64,000 nucleotides of DNA from Flavobacterium johnsoniae UW101 (GTDB lineage Bacteria > Bacteroidota > Bacteroidia > Flavobacteriales > Flavobacteriaceae): contig NC_009441.1 of assembly GCF_000016645.1 (NCBI RefSeq), positions 6,014,001-6,078,000 of the forward strand, read 5' to 3'. Position numbers and translations under genes: made by a program. A model generated the notes under the pieces. That model did not search any database. It saw nothing but the letters and a program-made list of their open reading frames with translations, and was not told where the DNA came from. Within the stretch, counting starts at the first letter, position 1; every line of letters starts with the position of its first letter. Positions 26,265 to 35,179 of the stretch are shown piece by piece.

Positions 26265-29200
26265 ATGAGTTTCATAAACAGCATCATTAAGGTATTTGTG
26301 GGTGATAAGTCTCAAAAAGACGTTAAAGCCCTGCAGCCTTACCTAAACAAAATTAAAACTTTCGAATCGAGCTTAATGAGTTTGTCTCACGACGAATTAA
26401 GAGCAAGAACAACATACTTTAAAGAAAGAATTAAAGAAGCAAGAGCAGATAAAGATGCTAAGATTGCTTCTCTTAAAGCCGAAGTTGAAAAAATTGAAGA
26501 TATCGACAAAAGAGAAGATATTTATGATGCGATAGATGCTCTTGAAAAAGAAGCTTATGAAATCTCTGAAAAAACTTTATTGGAAATTCTTCCGGAAGCG
26601 TTTTCTGTAGTAAAAGAAACGGCTCGTCGTTTCAAAGAAAACGCTCATATCGAAGTTACGGCTACTGCAAAAGACCGTGAGTTTTCTGCAACAAAACCAT
26701 ATATCGTTATTGACGGAGAAAAATCTATTTGGGCAAACAAATGGAATGCTGCCGGAAAAGACATCACTTGGGACATGATTCACTACGATGTTCAGTTAAT
26801 TGGTGGTATGGTACTGCACGAAGGTAAAGTTGCCGAAATGCAAACGGGAGAAGGTAAAACTTTAGTTGCTACACTTCCTCTTTACTTAAATGCCTTAACT
26901 GGAAACGGAGTTCACTTAGTAACAGTGAATGACTACTTAGCAAAACGTGACAGCACGTGGAAAGCACCTTTATTCGAATTCCACGGTTTATCTGTTGATT
27001 GTATTGATAATCACCAGCCAAGTACTGAGGCTAGAAAAAAAGCTTACGACGCAGATATCACTTACGGAACCAACAACGAATTTGGTTTTGACTACCTAAG
27101 AGATAACATGGCACACTCTCCTAGCGATTTAGTGCAGAGAAAACACAATTTTGCCATTGTCGACGAGGTCGATTCTGTATTAATTGATGATGCCAGAACA
27201 CCGCTTATCATTTCTGGACCAGTTCCTCAAGGAGATCGTCACGAATTCAACGAATTGAAACCAAAAATTGAAAACTTAGTTGCACAGCAGCGTCAGTTAG
27301 CAAATGGTTTCTTAGCCGAAGCTAAAAAATTAATCAAAGAAGGAAATACTAAAGAAGGTGGTTTCTTATTATTAAGAGCTTACAGATCTTTACCTAAAAA
27401 TAAAGCATTAATTAAATTTTTAAGTGAAGAAGGAATTAAACAATTACTTCAAAAAACTGAAAATCAATATATGCAGGACAACAATCGCGAAATGCATAAA
27501 GTTGACGAAGCTTTATACTTTGTGATTGAAGAGAAAAACAATCAGGTAGAATTGACAGACAATGGTATTAAATACCTTTCTGGAGATACTGATGCCGATT
27601 TCTTCGTTTTACCAGACATTGGAACAGAAATCGCTGCGATTGAAAAACAAAAATTAGACAAAGACGCTGAAGCGGAAGCTAAAGAAAGATTATTCCAAGA
27701 TTTTGGAGTAAAAAGCGAGCGTATCCACACTCTTACTCAACTTTTAAAAGCGTATGCTTTATTCGAAAAAGACGTAGAGTATGTTATCATGGACAACAAA
27801 ATTATGATTGTCGATGAGCAGACAGGTCGTATCATGGATGGACGTCGTTACTCAGACGGTCTTCACCAAGCGATCGAAGCTAAAGAAAATGTAAAAATCG
27901 AAGCTGCAACGCAGACTTTTGCTACTGTAACATTACAGAACTACTTTAGAATGTACAACAAACTGGCTGGTATGACGGGTACAGCGGTTACTGAAGCAGG
28001 AGAGTTATGGCAGATTTACAAATTAGATGTTGTTGAAATTCCGACAAACCGCGGCATTGCAAGAATTGATAAAGAAGATTACATCTACAAAACAACACGT
28101 GAAAAATTCAACGCAGTTATCGAAGATGTTACTGAATTATCGCAAGCTGGAAGACCTGTATTGATTGGAACAACTTCTGTAGAGATTTCAGAATTATTAA
28201 GCCGTATGCTTAAAATGAGAGGAATCACACACAACGTATTGAATGCTAAAATGCATAAGCAAGAAGCACAAATCGTTGAAGAAGCTGGTAAAGCCGGAGT
28301 TGTAACAATTGCAACAAACATGGCTGGTCGTGGTACCGATATTAAATTATCTCCAGAAGTAAAAGCTGCGGGAGGTTTAGCAATCGTGGGTACAGAGCGT
28401 CATGATTCTCGTCGTGTAGACAGACAGTTACGTGGTCGTTCTGGTCGTCAGGGAGATCCGGGAAGTTCTCAATTCTACGTTTCTCTTGAAGATAACTTAA
28501 TGCGTTTATTCGGTTCTGAAAGAGTTGCGAAAGTAATGGACAGAATGGGATTAAAAGAAGGTGAAGTTATTCAGCATTCTATGATGACTAAATCTATCGA
28601 ACGTGCTCAGAAAAAAGTAGAAGAAAATAACTTTGGTGTTCGTAAACGTTTATTAGAATATGATGACGTAATGAACTCTCAGCGTGAAGTAGTTTACAAA
28701 CGTCGTCGTCATGCATTGTTTGGAGAGCGTTTAAAACTGGATATTGCGAATATGCTTTATGATACTTGCGAATTAATCGTAAGCAACAGTAAAGTAACAA
28801 ATGATTTCAAAGGATATGAGTTTGATTTAATTCGTTATTTCGGAATCACATCTCCAATTTCAGAAGCTGATTTCATAAAATTAAATGACATCGAAATTAC
28901 TGGAAAAGTATACAAAGAAGCTTTAGCTTTCTACACTGAAAAAACAGAAAGAAGCGCAAGAGAAGCTTTCCCAATTATCAAAGGAGTTTACGAAGAGCCA
29001 AACAATCATTTTGAAAGAATTGTAGTTCCATTTACAGACGGAATCAAAACTTTGAATGTGGTTACAGATTTGAAAAAAGCTTATGACAGCGAAGGTGCTC
29101 AATTAATCGCTGATTTTGAGAAAAACATCACACTTTCTATTGTTGATGAAGCTTGGAAAAAACACTTACGCAAAATGGACGAATTGAAACAATCTGTTCA

Positions 29201-29609
29201 ATTAGCCGTTCACGAGCAAAAAGATCCATTGCTTATTTACAAATTAGAAGCTTTCAACTTGTTTAGAGGAATGCTTGACAACGTTAACAAAGAAGTTATT
29301 TCATTCTTATTCAAAGGTGATTTACCTGCTCAAAACGTTCCTGAAATTCACGAAGCAAGAGAAGTAGCTCGTCCAAAAGAAAATTTACAATTAAGTAAAG
29401 ACGAAATACCAAACAGCGAAAGTATTAATCGTGAAGCTGGAGAAACACAACAGCGTCAGGTTACAGAAACTATCGTTAGAGATATGCCAAAAATCAACAG
29501 AAATGATACTGTTACAGTTCAGGAAGTTGCAACTGGTAAAACAGAAACAATGAAATTTAAAAAAGCTGAAAGCCTTATCGCTGCAGGAACTTGGGTTCTT
29601 GTTAAATAA
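26265..29609 (+). CDS. secA: Protein translocase ATPase SecA
   Basis: This 1114-aa SecA is about 200 residues longer than the E. coli protein, as in other Bacteroidota. NBD1 has GEGKT (195-199), the [11 protein letters not shown] segment, [19 protein letters not shown] and the crosslinking domain. NBD2 has [39 protein letters not shown] and [14 protein letters not shown]. The preprotein domains and the helical scaffold follow. The C-terminus ([14 protein letters not shown] to WVLVK) has no Cys-rich zinc motif, so binding of SecB by that tail is not expected. Insertions lie near residues 50-100 and 340-440. A clear terminator is at 29670-29706. Confidence 0.97.
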   Translation: MSFINSIIKVFVGDKSQKDVKALQPYLNKIKTFESSLMSLSHDELRARTTYFKERIKEARADKDAKIASLKAEVEKIEDIDKREDIYDAIDALEKEAYEISEKTLLEILPEAFSVVKETARRFKENAHIEVTATAKDREFSATKPYIVIDGEKSIWANKWNAAGKDITWDMIHYDVQLIGGMVLHEGKVAEMQTGEGKTLVATLPLYLNALTGNGVHLVTVNDYLAKRDSTWKAPLFEFHGLSVDCIDNHQPSTEARKKAYDADITYGTNNEFGFDYLRDNMAHSPSDLVQRKHNFAIVDEVDSVLIDDARTPLIISGPVPQGDRHEFNELKPKIENLVAQQRQLANGFLAEAKKLIKEGNTKEGGFLLLRAYRSLPKNKALIKFLSEEGIKQLLQKTENQYMQDNNREMHKVDEALYFVIEEKNNQVELTDNGIKYLSGDTDADFFVLPDIGTEIAAIEKQKLDKDAEAEAKERLFQDFGVKSERIHTLTQLLKAYALFEKDVEYVIMDNKIMIVDEQTGRIMDGRRYSDGLHQAIEAKENVKIEAATQTFATVTLQNYFRMYNKLAGMTGTAVTEAGELWQIYKLDVVEIPTNRGIARIDKEDYIYKTTREKFNAVIEDVTELSQAGRPVLIGTTSVEISELLSRMLKMRGITHNVLNAKMHKQEAQIVEEAGKAGVVTIATNMAGRGTDIKLSPEVKAAGGLAIVGTERHDSRRVDRQLRGRSGRQGDPGSSQFYVSLEDNLMRLFGSERVAKVMDRMGLKEGEVIQHSMMTKSIERAQKKVEENNFGVRKRLLEYDDVMNSQREVVYKRRRHALFGERLKLDIANMLYDTCELIVSNSKVTNDFKGYEFDLIRYFGITSPISEADFIKLNDIEITGKVYKEALAFYTEKTERSAREAFPIIKGVYEEPNNHFERIVVPFTDGIKTLNVVTDLKKAYDSEGAQLIADFEKNITLSIVDEAWKKHLRKMDELKQSVQLAVHEQKDPLLIYKLEAFNLFRGMLDNVNKEVISFLFKGDLPAQNVPEIHEAREVARPKENLQLSKDEIPNSESINREAGETQQRQVTETIVRDMPKINRNDTVTVQEVATGKTETMKFKKAESLIAAGTWVLVK

Positions 29610-29611
29610 TA

Positions 29612-29655
29612 ATTTTTAGTATTCAGTTTTCAGTCGGAGTTTTCAGACTGATAAT
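29612..29655. repeat. CAGT-family repeat after secA
   Basis: AGTATTCAGTTTTCAGTCGGAGTTTTCAGACTG units directly follow the secA stop, in front of the terminator. Confidence 0.6.
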
Positions 29656-29669
29656 CAAATTAAATATTC

Positions 29670-29706
29670 AAAACCGACAAGTTTCAAAAGCTTGTCGGTT
29701 TTTTTT
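29670..29706 (+). terminator. secA terminator
   Basis: AAAACCGACAAG (29670-29681) and CTTGTCGGTTTT (29691-29702) form a perfect stem followed by T residues. Confidence 0.9.
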
Positions 29707-29799
29707 ATTCAAATTACATTCATTTACAAAACATTAAAAAAAATAAAAAAAGCGCTAAAAAAAACTTAAAAATAAATTCGTTCTAAAATGAATATAACG

Positions 29800-29807
29800 T
29801 ATTTTTG
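29800..29807 (+). promoter_or_regulatory. Promoter -7 box for the MbnP-like locus
   Basis: TATTTTTG matches TAnnTTTG and includes the TTG at 29805. That TTG is therefore better read as promoter than as a start codon. Confidence 0.55.
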
Positions 29808-29831
29808 CAGTCGAAACAACGAAATCAACCT

Positions 29832-30209
29832 TTGAAGAAGTTTTTTATCATATTACTTTCTTGTATCCTTCTGGTGCCATCTTTTGGCAATTTCTTTGTT
29901 TACGCTTCTTTTAAAATCAATCAGGATGAAATTGTAAAAACTATCTGTGTGCAGCGCAAACAGGTTTTTAATACATGTAACGGTCGATGTGAACTTCAAA
30001 AAAGCTTAAAAAAATACGCTGATAACGAAAAGAAAATGCAGGACAATCTAAAAGAGAAATCAGAGATTGTTTACATTCAAAATACAACAACTGCACAATA
30101 CAAATTAATTGCACCTGTTGAAACAACAACCGGAAACTTTTCGTTTTTAGACAAAAAACCAGTTTCTGTTTCAATTGCGGCTTTTCATCCGCCTTCCCTT
30201 TTTATATAA
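29832..30209 (+). CDS. Small exported protein with C-x-CNGxC cysteine motif
   Basis: The chosen start is TTG 29832, which gives KKFFIILLSCILLVPSFGN, a normal signal peptide; an earlier in-frame TTG overlaps the promoter box. The product is about 125 aa. The mature part contains ICVQRKQVFNTCNGRCELQK, three cysteines with CNGRC spacing, followed by a Lys-rich helix. Small Bacteroidota proteins with this CNGxC signature tend to lie beside metal or TonB-dependent genes and may bind Cu+ through the cysteines. That is inference from motif and neighbourhood: the next genes are MbnP-like and MbnH-like. The start codon is uncertain. Confidence 0.65.
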   Translation: MKKFFIILLSCILLVPSFGNFFVYASFKINQDEIVKTICVQRKQVFNTCNGRCELQKSLKKYADNEKKMQDNLKEKSEIVYIQNTTTAQYKLIAPVETTTGNFSFLDKKPVSVSIAAFHPPSLFI

Positions 30210-30321
30210 TTTTTTAAATTCTTATTTCAATTTTATTGAAATCAATTTTCATTGTTTTAAAATCAATGAAAAAGCGTTTACGCATACTTTAAATTTAAAT
30301 TTTTATATAAAAATCCTTAAA

Positions 30322-31122
30322 ATGAAAAACATACTATACAAAGCTTTCGCTATTGCAGCAATCTCTCTATCATTAATTTCTTGTTCAAGCGATGACAACG
30401 AAGAAGCAGCAGGAAACGGAAATATTACATTAAAATTTGACAACGCTTACGGAACAAACGACCTTATTTTAAACACTCAGGGAAACACAACTTCTAACAA
30501 TGAAGTATTAAAAATAAGCCTTGTAAAATATATTGTAAGCAATGTAGTTTTTACAAAAGCTGACGGAAGCACTTTTACTTACCCAAAAAGCAAAAGCTAT
30601 TTTATTGCTGACGAATCTACTGCAGCCGGACAGCAGTTTAAACTAACAGATATTCCTGCCGGAGATTACGTAAAAGTAAAATTTGGAATTGGAGTTGATG
30701 AAGAACAATGGAAATTAGGAGCTGCTGGTCAGGGAGATTTTCTTGCACAGGCAGATGCTGCAGGTATGATGTGGTCTTGGGCTGCAGGTTACAAATTCTT
30801 TGCTCTTGAAGGAACTTTTACTTCGCCTACTGTTACAACTGCAACTCCATTTATGATTCATACCGGAAAAACTGGAACTGACTACAACTATACTGAAGTA
30901 ACTATAGATTTCCCTACTAAAGCTTTGGTTCGTACTAACATTACTCCTGCTGTTCACATCATTACAGATCTTTCTAAAGTTATCGACGGTACAAACAAAA
31001 TCAAACTTTCTGACAACAACTCAGGCGGAATGGGCGCTATGATTATGGGTGGTGCAAACTTACCTTTAATTACTCAAAACTTCAATACTATGTTTAGAGT
31101 AGACCACGTACATAACGACTAA
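30322..31122 (+). CDS. MbnP-like lipoprotein
   Basis: Start at ATG 30322; the longer in-frame extension upstream has no signal peptide and overlaps the previous gene. The 266-aa lipoprotein (LSLISC, Cys21) has two-part beta-sandwich features of the MbnP family: NITLKFDNAYGTNDLIL, SLVKYIVSNVVFTKADGS, LTDIPAGDYVKVKFGIGVD, MWSWAAGYKFFALEGTF and ATPFMIHTGKTG. It ends VDHVHND. In methanotrophs MbnP binds copper and has a Trp oxidised to kynurenine by the di-heme enzyme MbnH. The Trp-rich MWSW segment is the obvious candidate site. A di-heme gene follows directly, which supports the pairing. Confidence 0.85.
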   Translation: MKNILYKAFAIAAISLSLISCSSDDNEEAAGNGNITLKFDNAYGTNDLILNTQGNTTSNNEVLKISLVKYIVSNVVFTKADGSTFTYPKSKSYFIADESTAAGQQFKLTDIPAGDYVKVKFGIGVDEEQWKLGAAGQGDFLAQADAAGMMWSWAAGYKFFALEGTFTSPTVTTATPFMIHTGKTGTDYNYTEVTIDFPTKALVRTNITPAVHIITDLSKVIDGTNKIKLSDNNSGGMGAMIMGGANLPLITQNFNTMFRVDHVHND

Positions 31123-31132
31123 ATTTATTTTC

Positions 31133-31271
31133 AGAAGCACAAAAGTTATAGTTCTTAAGAACTCACTTCCCGCTATCCGCTTTATCTTTTGCGTTTGCTG
31201 CTGCAAACACAAAAGGATACCGCGTATCCCGATTGCCATCGGGAGGGCTAAACCAGAACTTTTGTGCTTCT
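31133..31271 (+). repeat. GGATACCGC-type repeat, copy 3, with 15-base terminal inverted repeats
   Basis: The core (31165-31252) reads CCCGCTATCCGCTTTATCTT, a hairpin (GTTTGCTG/CTGCAAAC), AAAAGGATACCGCG and CCATCGGGAGGGCT. Perfect 15-base inverted repeats, AGAAGCACAAAAGTT (31133-31147) and its complement (31257-31271), bound it. The palindrome GTTCTTAAGAAC sits just inside the left arm. It lies between the MbnP-like and MbnH-like genes, its right arm reaching to within 16 bases of the next start. Confidence 0.75.
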
Positions 31272-31287
31272 TAAAAACTCAAAAATC

Positions 31288-32331
31288 ATGTTGAAAATAA
31301 AATATTTTCTATGGCTGATTATTCCGTTGTTATGGAGCTGTTCTAATAATGAGGATGAAGAATATGTAAATGTACCTTTAGAATTTAAAGTACCATCTAA
31401 CTTTCCTGCTCTGGCTTATAACATCGAACTAAATCCACCTACAGAAAAAGGATTCGAATTAGGAAAAAAATTATTCTATGACGGTCGTTTAGCTTCAGAC
31501 GGAGTTGTTTCTTGTGGTTTCTGCCATATACAAGCCAATGCTTTTACGCATCACGGACACACCGTAAGCCACGGAGTAAACGACGCACAAGGAACAAGAA
31601 ATACGCCGTCAATTCAAAATTTAGCGTACCAAAACATTTTTATGTACGATGGCGCAGCAGATCATTTAGATTTACAGCCAATTATTCCGCTTACAAGTAT
31701 TATTGAGATGAATGGCGATTTAAATGCCATTTTAAAAATGATGAAAGCTGATAAAGAATATCAAAAATTGTTTAGTCAGGCTTTTGACGATGGCGCAATC
31801 ACAACCGAAAATATGCTGAAAGCCCTTTCGCAGTTTATGGTTATGGTTGTTTCATCAAATTCAAAATTTGACAAATACAGAAGAAACGAAGCCGGCGGTA
31901 CTTTTACAAGTGAAGAACAGGCAGGATACGATTTATTTAAATCAAAATGCGCTTCGTGTCATGCTACTGATTTACAAACCGACAATTCATTTAGGAATAA
32001 TGGTTTAGCAGTAAATCCGGCTGTTAATGATGTAGGAAGATATAAAGTTACAGAGCTTGCATCTGACTATTATAAATTTAAAGTGCCAAGTTTACGAAAT
32101 GTAGAAGTTTCGGGTCCGTATATGCACGACGGAAGATTTGGAACTCTCGAAGGTGTTCTGGATCATTATGCCAGCGGTATTGAGGATTCTCCAACATTAG
32201 ACCCTATTTTAAAACAAAATGGAAAATTTGGAATCCCGCTTTCTGCAACTGAAAAACAGCAGATAATTGCTTTTTTGAAAACACTGACTGATACGCAGTA
32301 TTTGACAGATAAACGTTTCGCTGAATATTAG
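31288..32331 (+). CDS. Di-heme MbnH/MauG-like (cytochrome c peroxidase family) lipoprotein
   Basis: Start at ATG 31288, because an upstream in-frame GTG lies inside the preceding inverted repeat. The 347-aa lipoprotein (LLWSC, Cys18) has two heme c sites, CGFCH (76-80) and CASCH (221-225). Family motifs include LGKKLFYDGRLASDG, GTRNTPSIQNLAYQ and FKVPSLRNVEVSGPYMHDGR. This is the bacterial cytochrome c peroxidase/MauG/MbnH superfamily, which uses bis-Fe(IV)-type chemistry to reduce peroxide or oxidise protein Trp residues. Being next to an MbnP-like protein favours an MbnH-like role in oxidising that partner over a plain peroxidase, though this is not proven. Confidence 0.88.
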   Translation: MLKIKYFLWLIIPLLWSCSNNEDEEYVNVPLEFKVPSNFPALAYNIELNPPTEKGFELGKKLFYDGRLASDGVVSCGFCHIQANAFTHHGHTVSHGVNDAQGTRNTPSIQNLAYQNIFMYDGAADHLDLQPIIPLTSIIEMNGDLNAILKMMKADKEYQKLFSQAFDDGAITTENMLKALSQFMVMVVSSNSKFDKYRRNEAGGTFTSEEQAGYDLFKSKCASCHATDLQTDNSFRNNGLAVNPAVNDVGRYKVTELASDYYKFKVPSLRNVEVSGPYMHDGRFGTLEGVLDHYASGIEDSPTLDPILKQNGKFGIPLSATEKQQIIAFLKTLTDTQYLTDKRFAEY

Positions 32332-32413
32332 AATAAAAATACAGTCGCAGATTTCACAGATTAAAATACAAAGCTTAATCATATCAAAAATCTGAGGCAA
32401 AAAAATAATTAAA

Positions 32414-33373
32414 ATGAAAAAATTAATCGTAACATGTTTTCTTTTGGCTGGCTTTTCAGTCTTTAGTTTTACTGAAAAAGACAGTATTTCTGCTTTCACT
32501 TTTCATCGTTTAGAAATGATGGAAGATTTTGACTGTGATGCCTGCGGATGTTCTGCAAGCGGCGGAAGTATGGGTTTCAGTTCTATGCTAAACAACAACT
32601 TTGTAGGTTTAAGATACTTCAAACAAAGCTACACAAGCCGTGACGGAATTTTTGCTAATTCTCCGTGGATAGATGAAAACTTTAATACCATTCAGGCCTG
32701 GGCAAGAATTCCAATTACTGAGAAAATTCAGATTTCGGCTTTGGTTCCGTATCATTTTCATGAAAGAGAATTAACTGCCGGAACGCAAAGTATTGAAGGA
32801 TTAGGAGACATTACAATTATGGGACTTTATACGGTTTATGAAACTAAAAAAGACAGCACCGTTTTTACTCATAAATTAAATGTTGGCGGGGGAGTTAAAA
32901 TACCAACCGGAAAATTCAAAGAAATTAACAACCTGGGAACTATAAACCAGAGTTTTCAATTAGGAACCGGAAGCTGGGATTTTCCTTTAGTAACAGAATA
33001 TGTTATTAAACATAAAAATCTTGGTTTAAATACAACCGTAAATTATATCTTAAAAACAGAAAACACTAAAAATTACCAATACGGCGATCAGTTTAATTAT
33101 GCCGGTACTTTCTTTTATTTGTTTAATGCAAATGATTTCCAGATTGTGCCGCAGGCAGGTCTTGCAGGAGAAGTCTATCAGACTAATAAACAGTACAATT
33201 TAGATTTACCCAATACTGCCGGAGATATTTTGTTTGGAAAATTTGGCATCGAAGCAGGTAAAGACCGTTTTTCTATTGGTATAAATGCAATGCTTCCTAT
33301 TCAGCAGAATCTTTCAAATGGCAATATGGAAGCCAATTACAGATGGAGCATTAATTTGAATTATACTTTGTAG
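32414..33373 (+). CDS. Outer-membrane barrel protein with N-terminal CDACGC cluster
   Basis: This 319-aa protein has a signal peptide (residues 1-19). The mature N-terminus carries DFDCDACGCSASGGSMGFSS (Cys41, Cys44, Cys46), then NNNFVGLRYFKQSYTSRDG and repeated amphipathic strands that end in an aromatic NLNYTL. It looks like an outer-membrane transporter-type barrel with a soft-metal site facing the periplasm. Proteins of this type accompany MbnP/MbnH-like pairs in Bacteroidota, as I recall them. It begins 82 bases after the di-heme gene and is probably in the same operon. The terminator at 33418-33459 closes the unit. Confidence 0.78.
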   Translation: MKKLIVTCFLLAGFSVFSFTEKDSISAFTFHRLEMMEDFDCDACGCSASGGSMGFSSMLNNNFVGLRYFKQSYTSRDGIFANSPWIDENFNTIQAWARIPITEKIQISALVPYHFHERELTAGTQSIEGLGDITIMGLYTVYETKKDSTVFTHKLNVGGGVKIPTGKFKEINNLGTINQSFQLGTGSWDFPLVTEYVIKHKNLGLNTTVNYILKTENTKNYQYGDQFNYAGTFFYLFNANDFQIVPQAGLAGEVYQTNKQYNLDLPNTAGDILFGKFGIEAGKDRFSIGINAMLPIQQNLSNGNMEANYRWSINLNYTL

Positions 33374-33377
33374 TTTT

Positions 33378-33420
33378 TAGGTGCTAAGGTACTGAAGAAC
33401 TACGGTTCTAAGTTTTTTTA
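33378..33420. repeat. CTTAG-family repeat
   Basis: GGTGCTAAGGTACTGAAG and TACGGTTCTAAG units lie between the outer-membrane gene and the terminator. Confidence 0.55.
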
Positions 33421-33459
33421 GCCGTAAATTCGAATTCATAAATTCGAATTTACGGCTAA
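33418..33459. terminator. Strong bidirectional terminator
   Basis: TAGCCGTAAATTCGAATT (about 33419-33436) is perfectly inverted at 33441-33458 around a four-base loop, with T runs on both sides. It separates the MbnP-like locus from the convergent methyltransferase gene. Confidence 0.93.
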
Positions 33460-33474
33460 TTTTTATCTTGCAAT

Positions 33475-34137
33475 TTATCTTGGGTTATCCTGATAATAAC
33501 GTGCTTCGATTCTCTTAATATCTCTAATTGAATTTTTAGCCCAGTCAAGACGTTTTTGCAGTATTTCTTCATCAGACAGTTTCCATTTGATATCTGAATT
33601 TCGTAATCTGTTGGTTAAGTTTTGGATGATAATTGCAGCCGAAACAGAAATGTTCAAACTCTCTGTAAACCCTACCATTGGAATTTTAAGAAAACCATCT
33701 GCTTTTTCAAGAATTTCCGGCGAAAGACCATCTTTTTCAGTTCCAAAAAATAAGGCACTTGGTTTTGAAATATCAAAATCCTGAATCAAGCAGTCATTTT
33801 CGTGCGGCGTTGTCGCAATAATTTGATATCCTTTATCTCTTAAAGACGAAATACAGCCGTCGACAGTATCAAATCGGTTTATGTCAACCCATTTTTGAGC
33901 ACCCAAAGCGATTTCTTTATCGATCCTTTTTCCAAAACGCTGTTCGATAATATTAAGTTCCTGAATTCCAAAAACTTCACAACTGCGCATTACAGCACTC
34001 GTGTTATGCATTTGGTAAACATCTTCGACAGCAATGGTAAAATGCTTCGTACGATTTTCTAATACTTTTAGAAATTTCTCTTTTCGGTTATCTGTTAATA
34101 TATCTTCAAGAAATGCCAGGTAATCTAAATCAATCAT
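33475..34137 (-). CDS. SpoU/TrmH family RNA 2'-O-methyltransferase
   Basis: This 220-aa protein has the three SPOUT motifs. Motif 1 is NTSAVMRSCEVFGI, motif 2 is ALFFGTEKDGLS, and motif 3, the knot with the SAM pocket, is SLNISVSAAIII. The short N-terminal helical part and a basic C-terminal tail (RIEARYYQD) match TrmH-type enzymes, which methylate G18 of tRNA. The exact RNA target (tRNA or rRNA) cannot be fixed from this alone. It is transcribed alone, ending at the shared terminator. Confidence 0.9.
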   Translation of the reverse strand: MIDLDYLAFLEDILTDNRKEKFLKVLENRTKHFTIAVEDVYQMHNTSAVMRSCEVFGIQELNIIEQRFGKRIDKEIALGAQKWVDINRFDTVDGCISSLRDKGYQIIATTPHENDCLIQDFDISKPSALFFGTEKDGLSPEILEKADGFLKIPMVGFTESLNISVSAAIIIQNLTNRLRNSDIKWKLSDEEILQKRLDWAKNSIRDIKRIEARYYQDNPR

Positions 34138-34199
34138 TTTGTATGTATTTGGCGCAAAAATACATTAGAAATAAACAAAATGAAAATTGATTTGCATTT

Positions 34200-35168
34200 T
34201 CAACGTTCTGAGTACTCCAAAAGTATATTATTTAAATTCTCAAACAATCGGTTAACTTTTTCAAAATCAACTTCCAGCGCTTCTTCTTTAAAAGAATCTC
34301 CTTTAAAAACTACATTTCCATCTTTAGAATGCTTTTGTAAACGTTCAAACATTTTTTGACGTTCATCAAGACTATAATCGACATGAATAAACGATATGAA
34401 TTTTTCGATAACACTTTCCATTCCTCCATTATAATTCAAAAGCGTAACATTTTCATCTGTTTCATAAAAATCCAGAAAACCCTTAAAATATTTTTCCAAG
34501 ACCAAAGCTCCATATTGCTGAAAATTTGTCCCTTCCATTTCCTGAGCGGTGATTCCAAAAACGGTGGGCGGAATTAAATTAGGAACCATGTGCATTCCCA
34601 TTAACTTTTGGTGCGATTTTAAAACCTCAACGGGATTTCTGTAAAGCAGTGCAAAAGGAATTTCAGGAAAAATAGTTCTTAAATATCCTGCATTAAAAAT
34701 ATGCCAGGCATCGAGTTTTAAAATTAAATTCTTTTGTTCCGGAAATCTTTTTTGTCCCAGAAATTTTAGAACTGCTTTTAAAAGAGCCGCTTTTTTCTCT
34801 AAACCAAAATTATCGCTTCTTAAAATCTGGTCAAAAATTGGTCCTTCAGAAATCATAATATTTTCAGATGAAGTTGCCAGACACTGGCTCAACATAGTCG
34901 AACCACAACGGGAAACATGAAAAACCAGCGATTTTAATTCAACCGATTCTAATTCCTGAGACCATTCTATCAGGTTCTCAACAGAACTTGCCGCTTTTAT
35001 TATTTTAGAATTATATTGATGACTTTTACATTTGGAAATAGTTTCATCAAAAAAAGGCTCTGCAAATTTTATATCAGACACATAAAGCCATTCAAAATAA
35101 ACTTGGTTATCTTTTTCAATTAACTTATACGGAATCCAATTAAAAAGAGGATGATTTATATTTTCCAT
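34200..35168 (-). CDS. PAPS-dependent sulfotransferase
   Basis: This 322-aa protein has the PAPS-binding 5' loop VFHVSRCGSTMLSQCL (about residues 85-100), the 3'-phosphate region IPFALLYRNPVEVLKSHQK with the conserved Arg and Ser, and a typical alpha/beta sulfotransferase layout. No signal peptide or membrane span is present, so it works in the cytoplasm. It is the last gene of a minus-strand set: APS kinase, then the Asp-hydroxylase-like gene, then this gene 11 bases after it. The acceptor cannot be predicted, but a product of the neighbouring hydroxylase is the obvious candidate. Confidence 0.88.
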   Translation of the reverse strand: MENINHPLFNWIPYKLIEKDNQVYFEWLYVSDIKFAEPFFDETISKCKSHQYNSKIIKAASSVENLIEWSQELESVELKSLVFHVSRCGSTMLSQCLATSSENIMISEGPIFDQILRSDNFGLEKKAALLKAVLKFLGQKRFPEQKNLILKLDAWHIFNAGYLRTIFPEIPFALLYRNPVEVLKSHQKLMGMHMVPNLIPPTVFGITAQEMEGTNFQQYGALVLEKYFKGFLDFYETDENVTLLNYNGGMESVIEKFISFIHVDYSLDERQKMFERLQKHSKDGNVVFKGDSFKEEALEVDFEKVNRLFENLNNILLEYSER

Positions 35169-35179
35169 TTTAATGATGA

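Noticed and set aside
29805..29831. TTG start of the CNGRC protein at 29805
   Set aside because: The TTG is part of TATTTTTG, a -7 box; the extra residues QSKQRNQP precede an ordinary signal peptide that begins at 29832.
30175..30321. Longer reading frame before the MbnP-like protein
   Set aside because: It overlaps the previous gene, lacks a signal peptide, and the lipoprotein signal starts cleanly at ATG 30322.
29832..33373. Methanobactin biosynthesis
   Set aside because: No MbnA precursor, MbnB or MbnC is present; only MbnP/MbnH-like proteins are seen, which also occur outside methanobactin producers.
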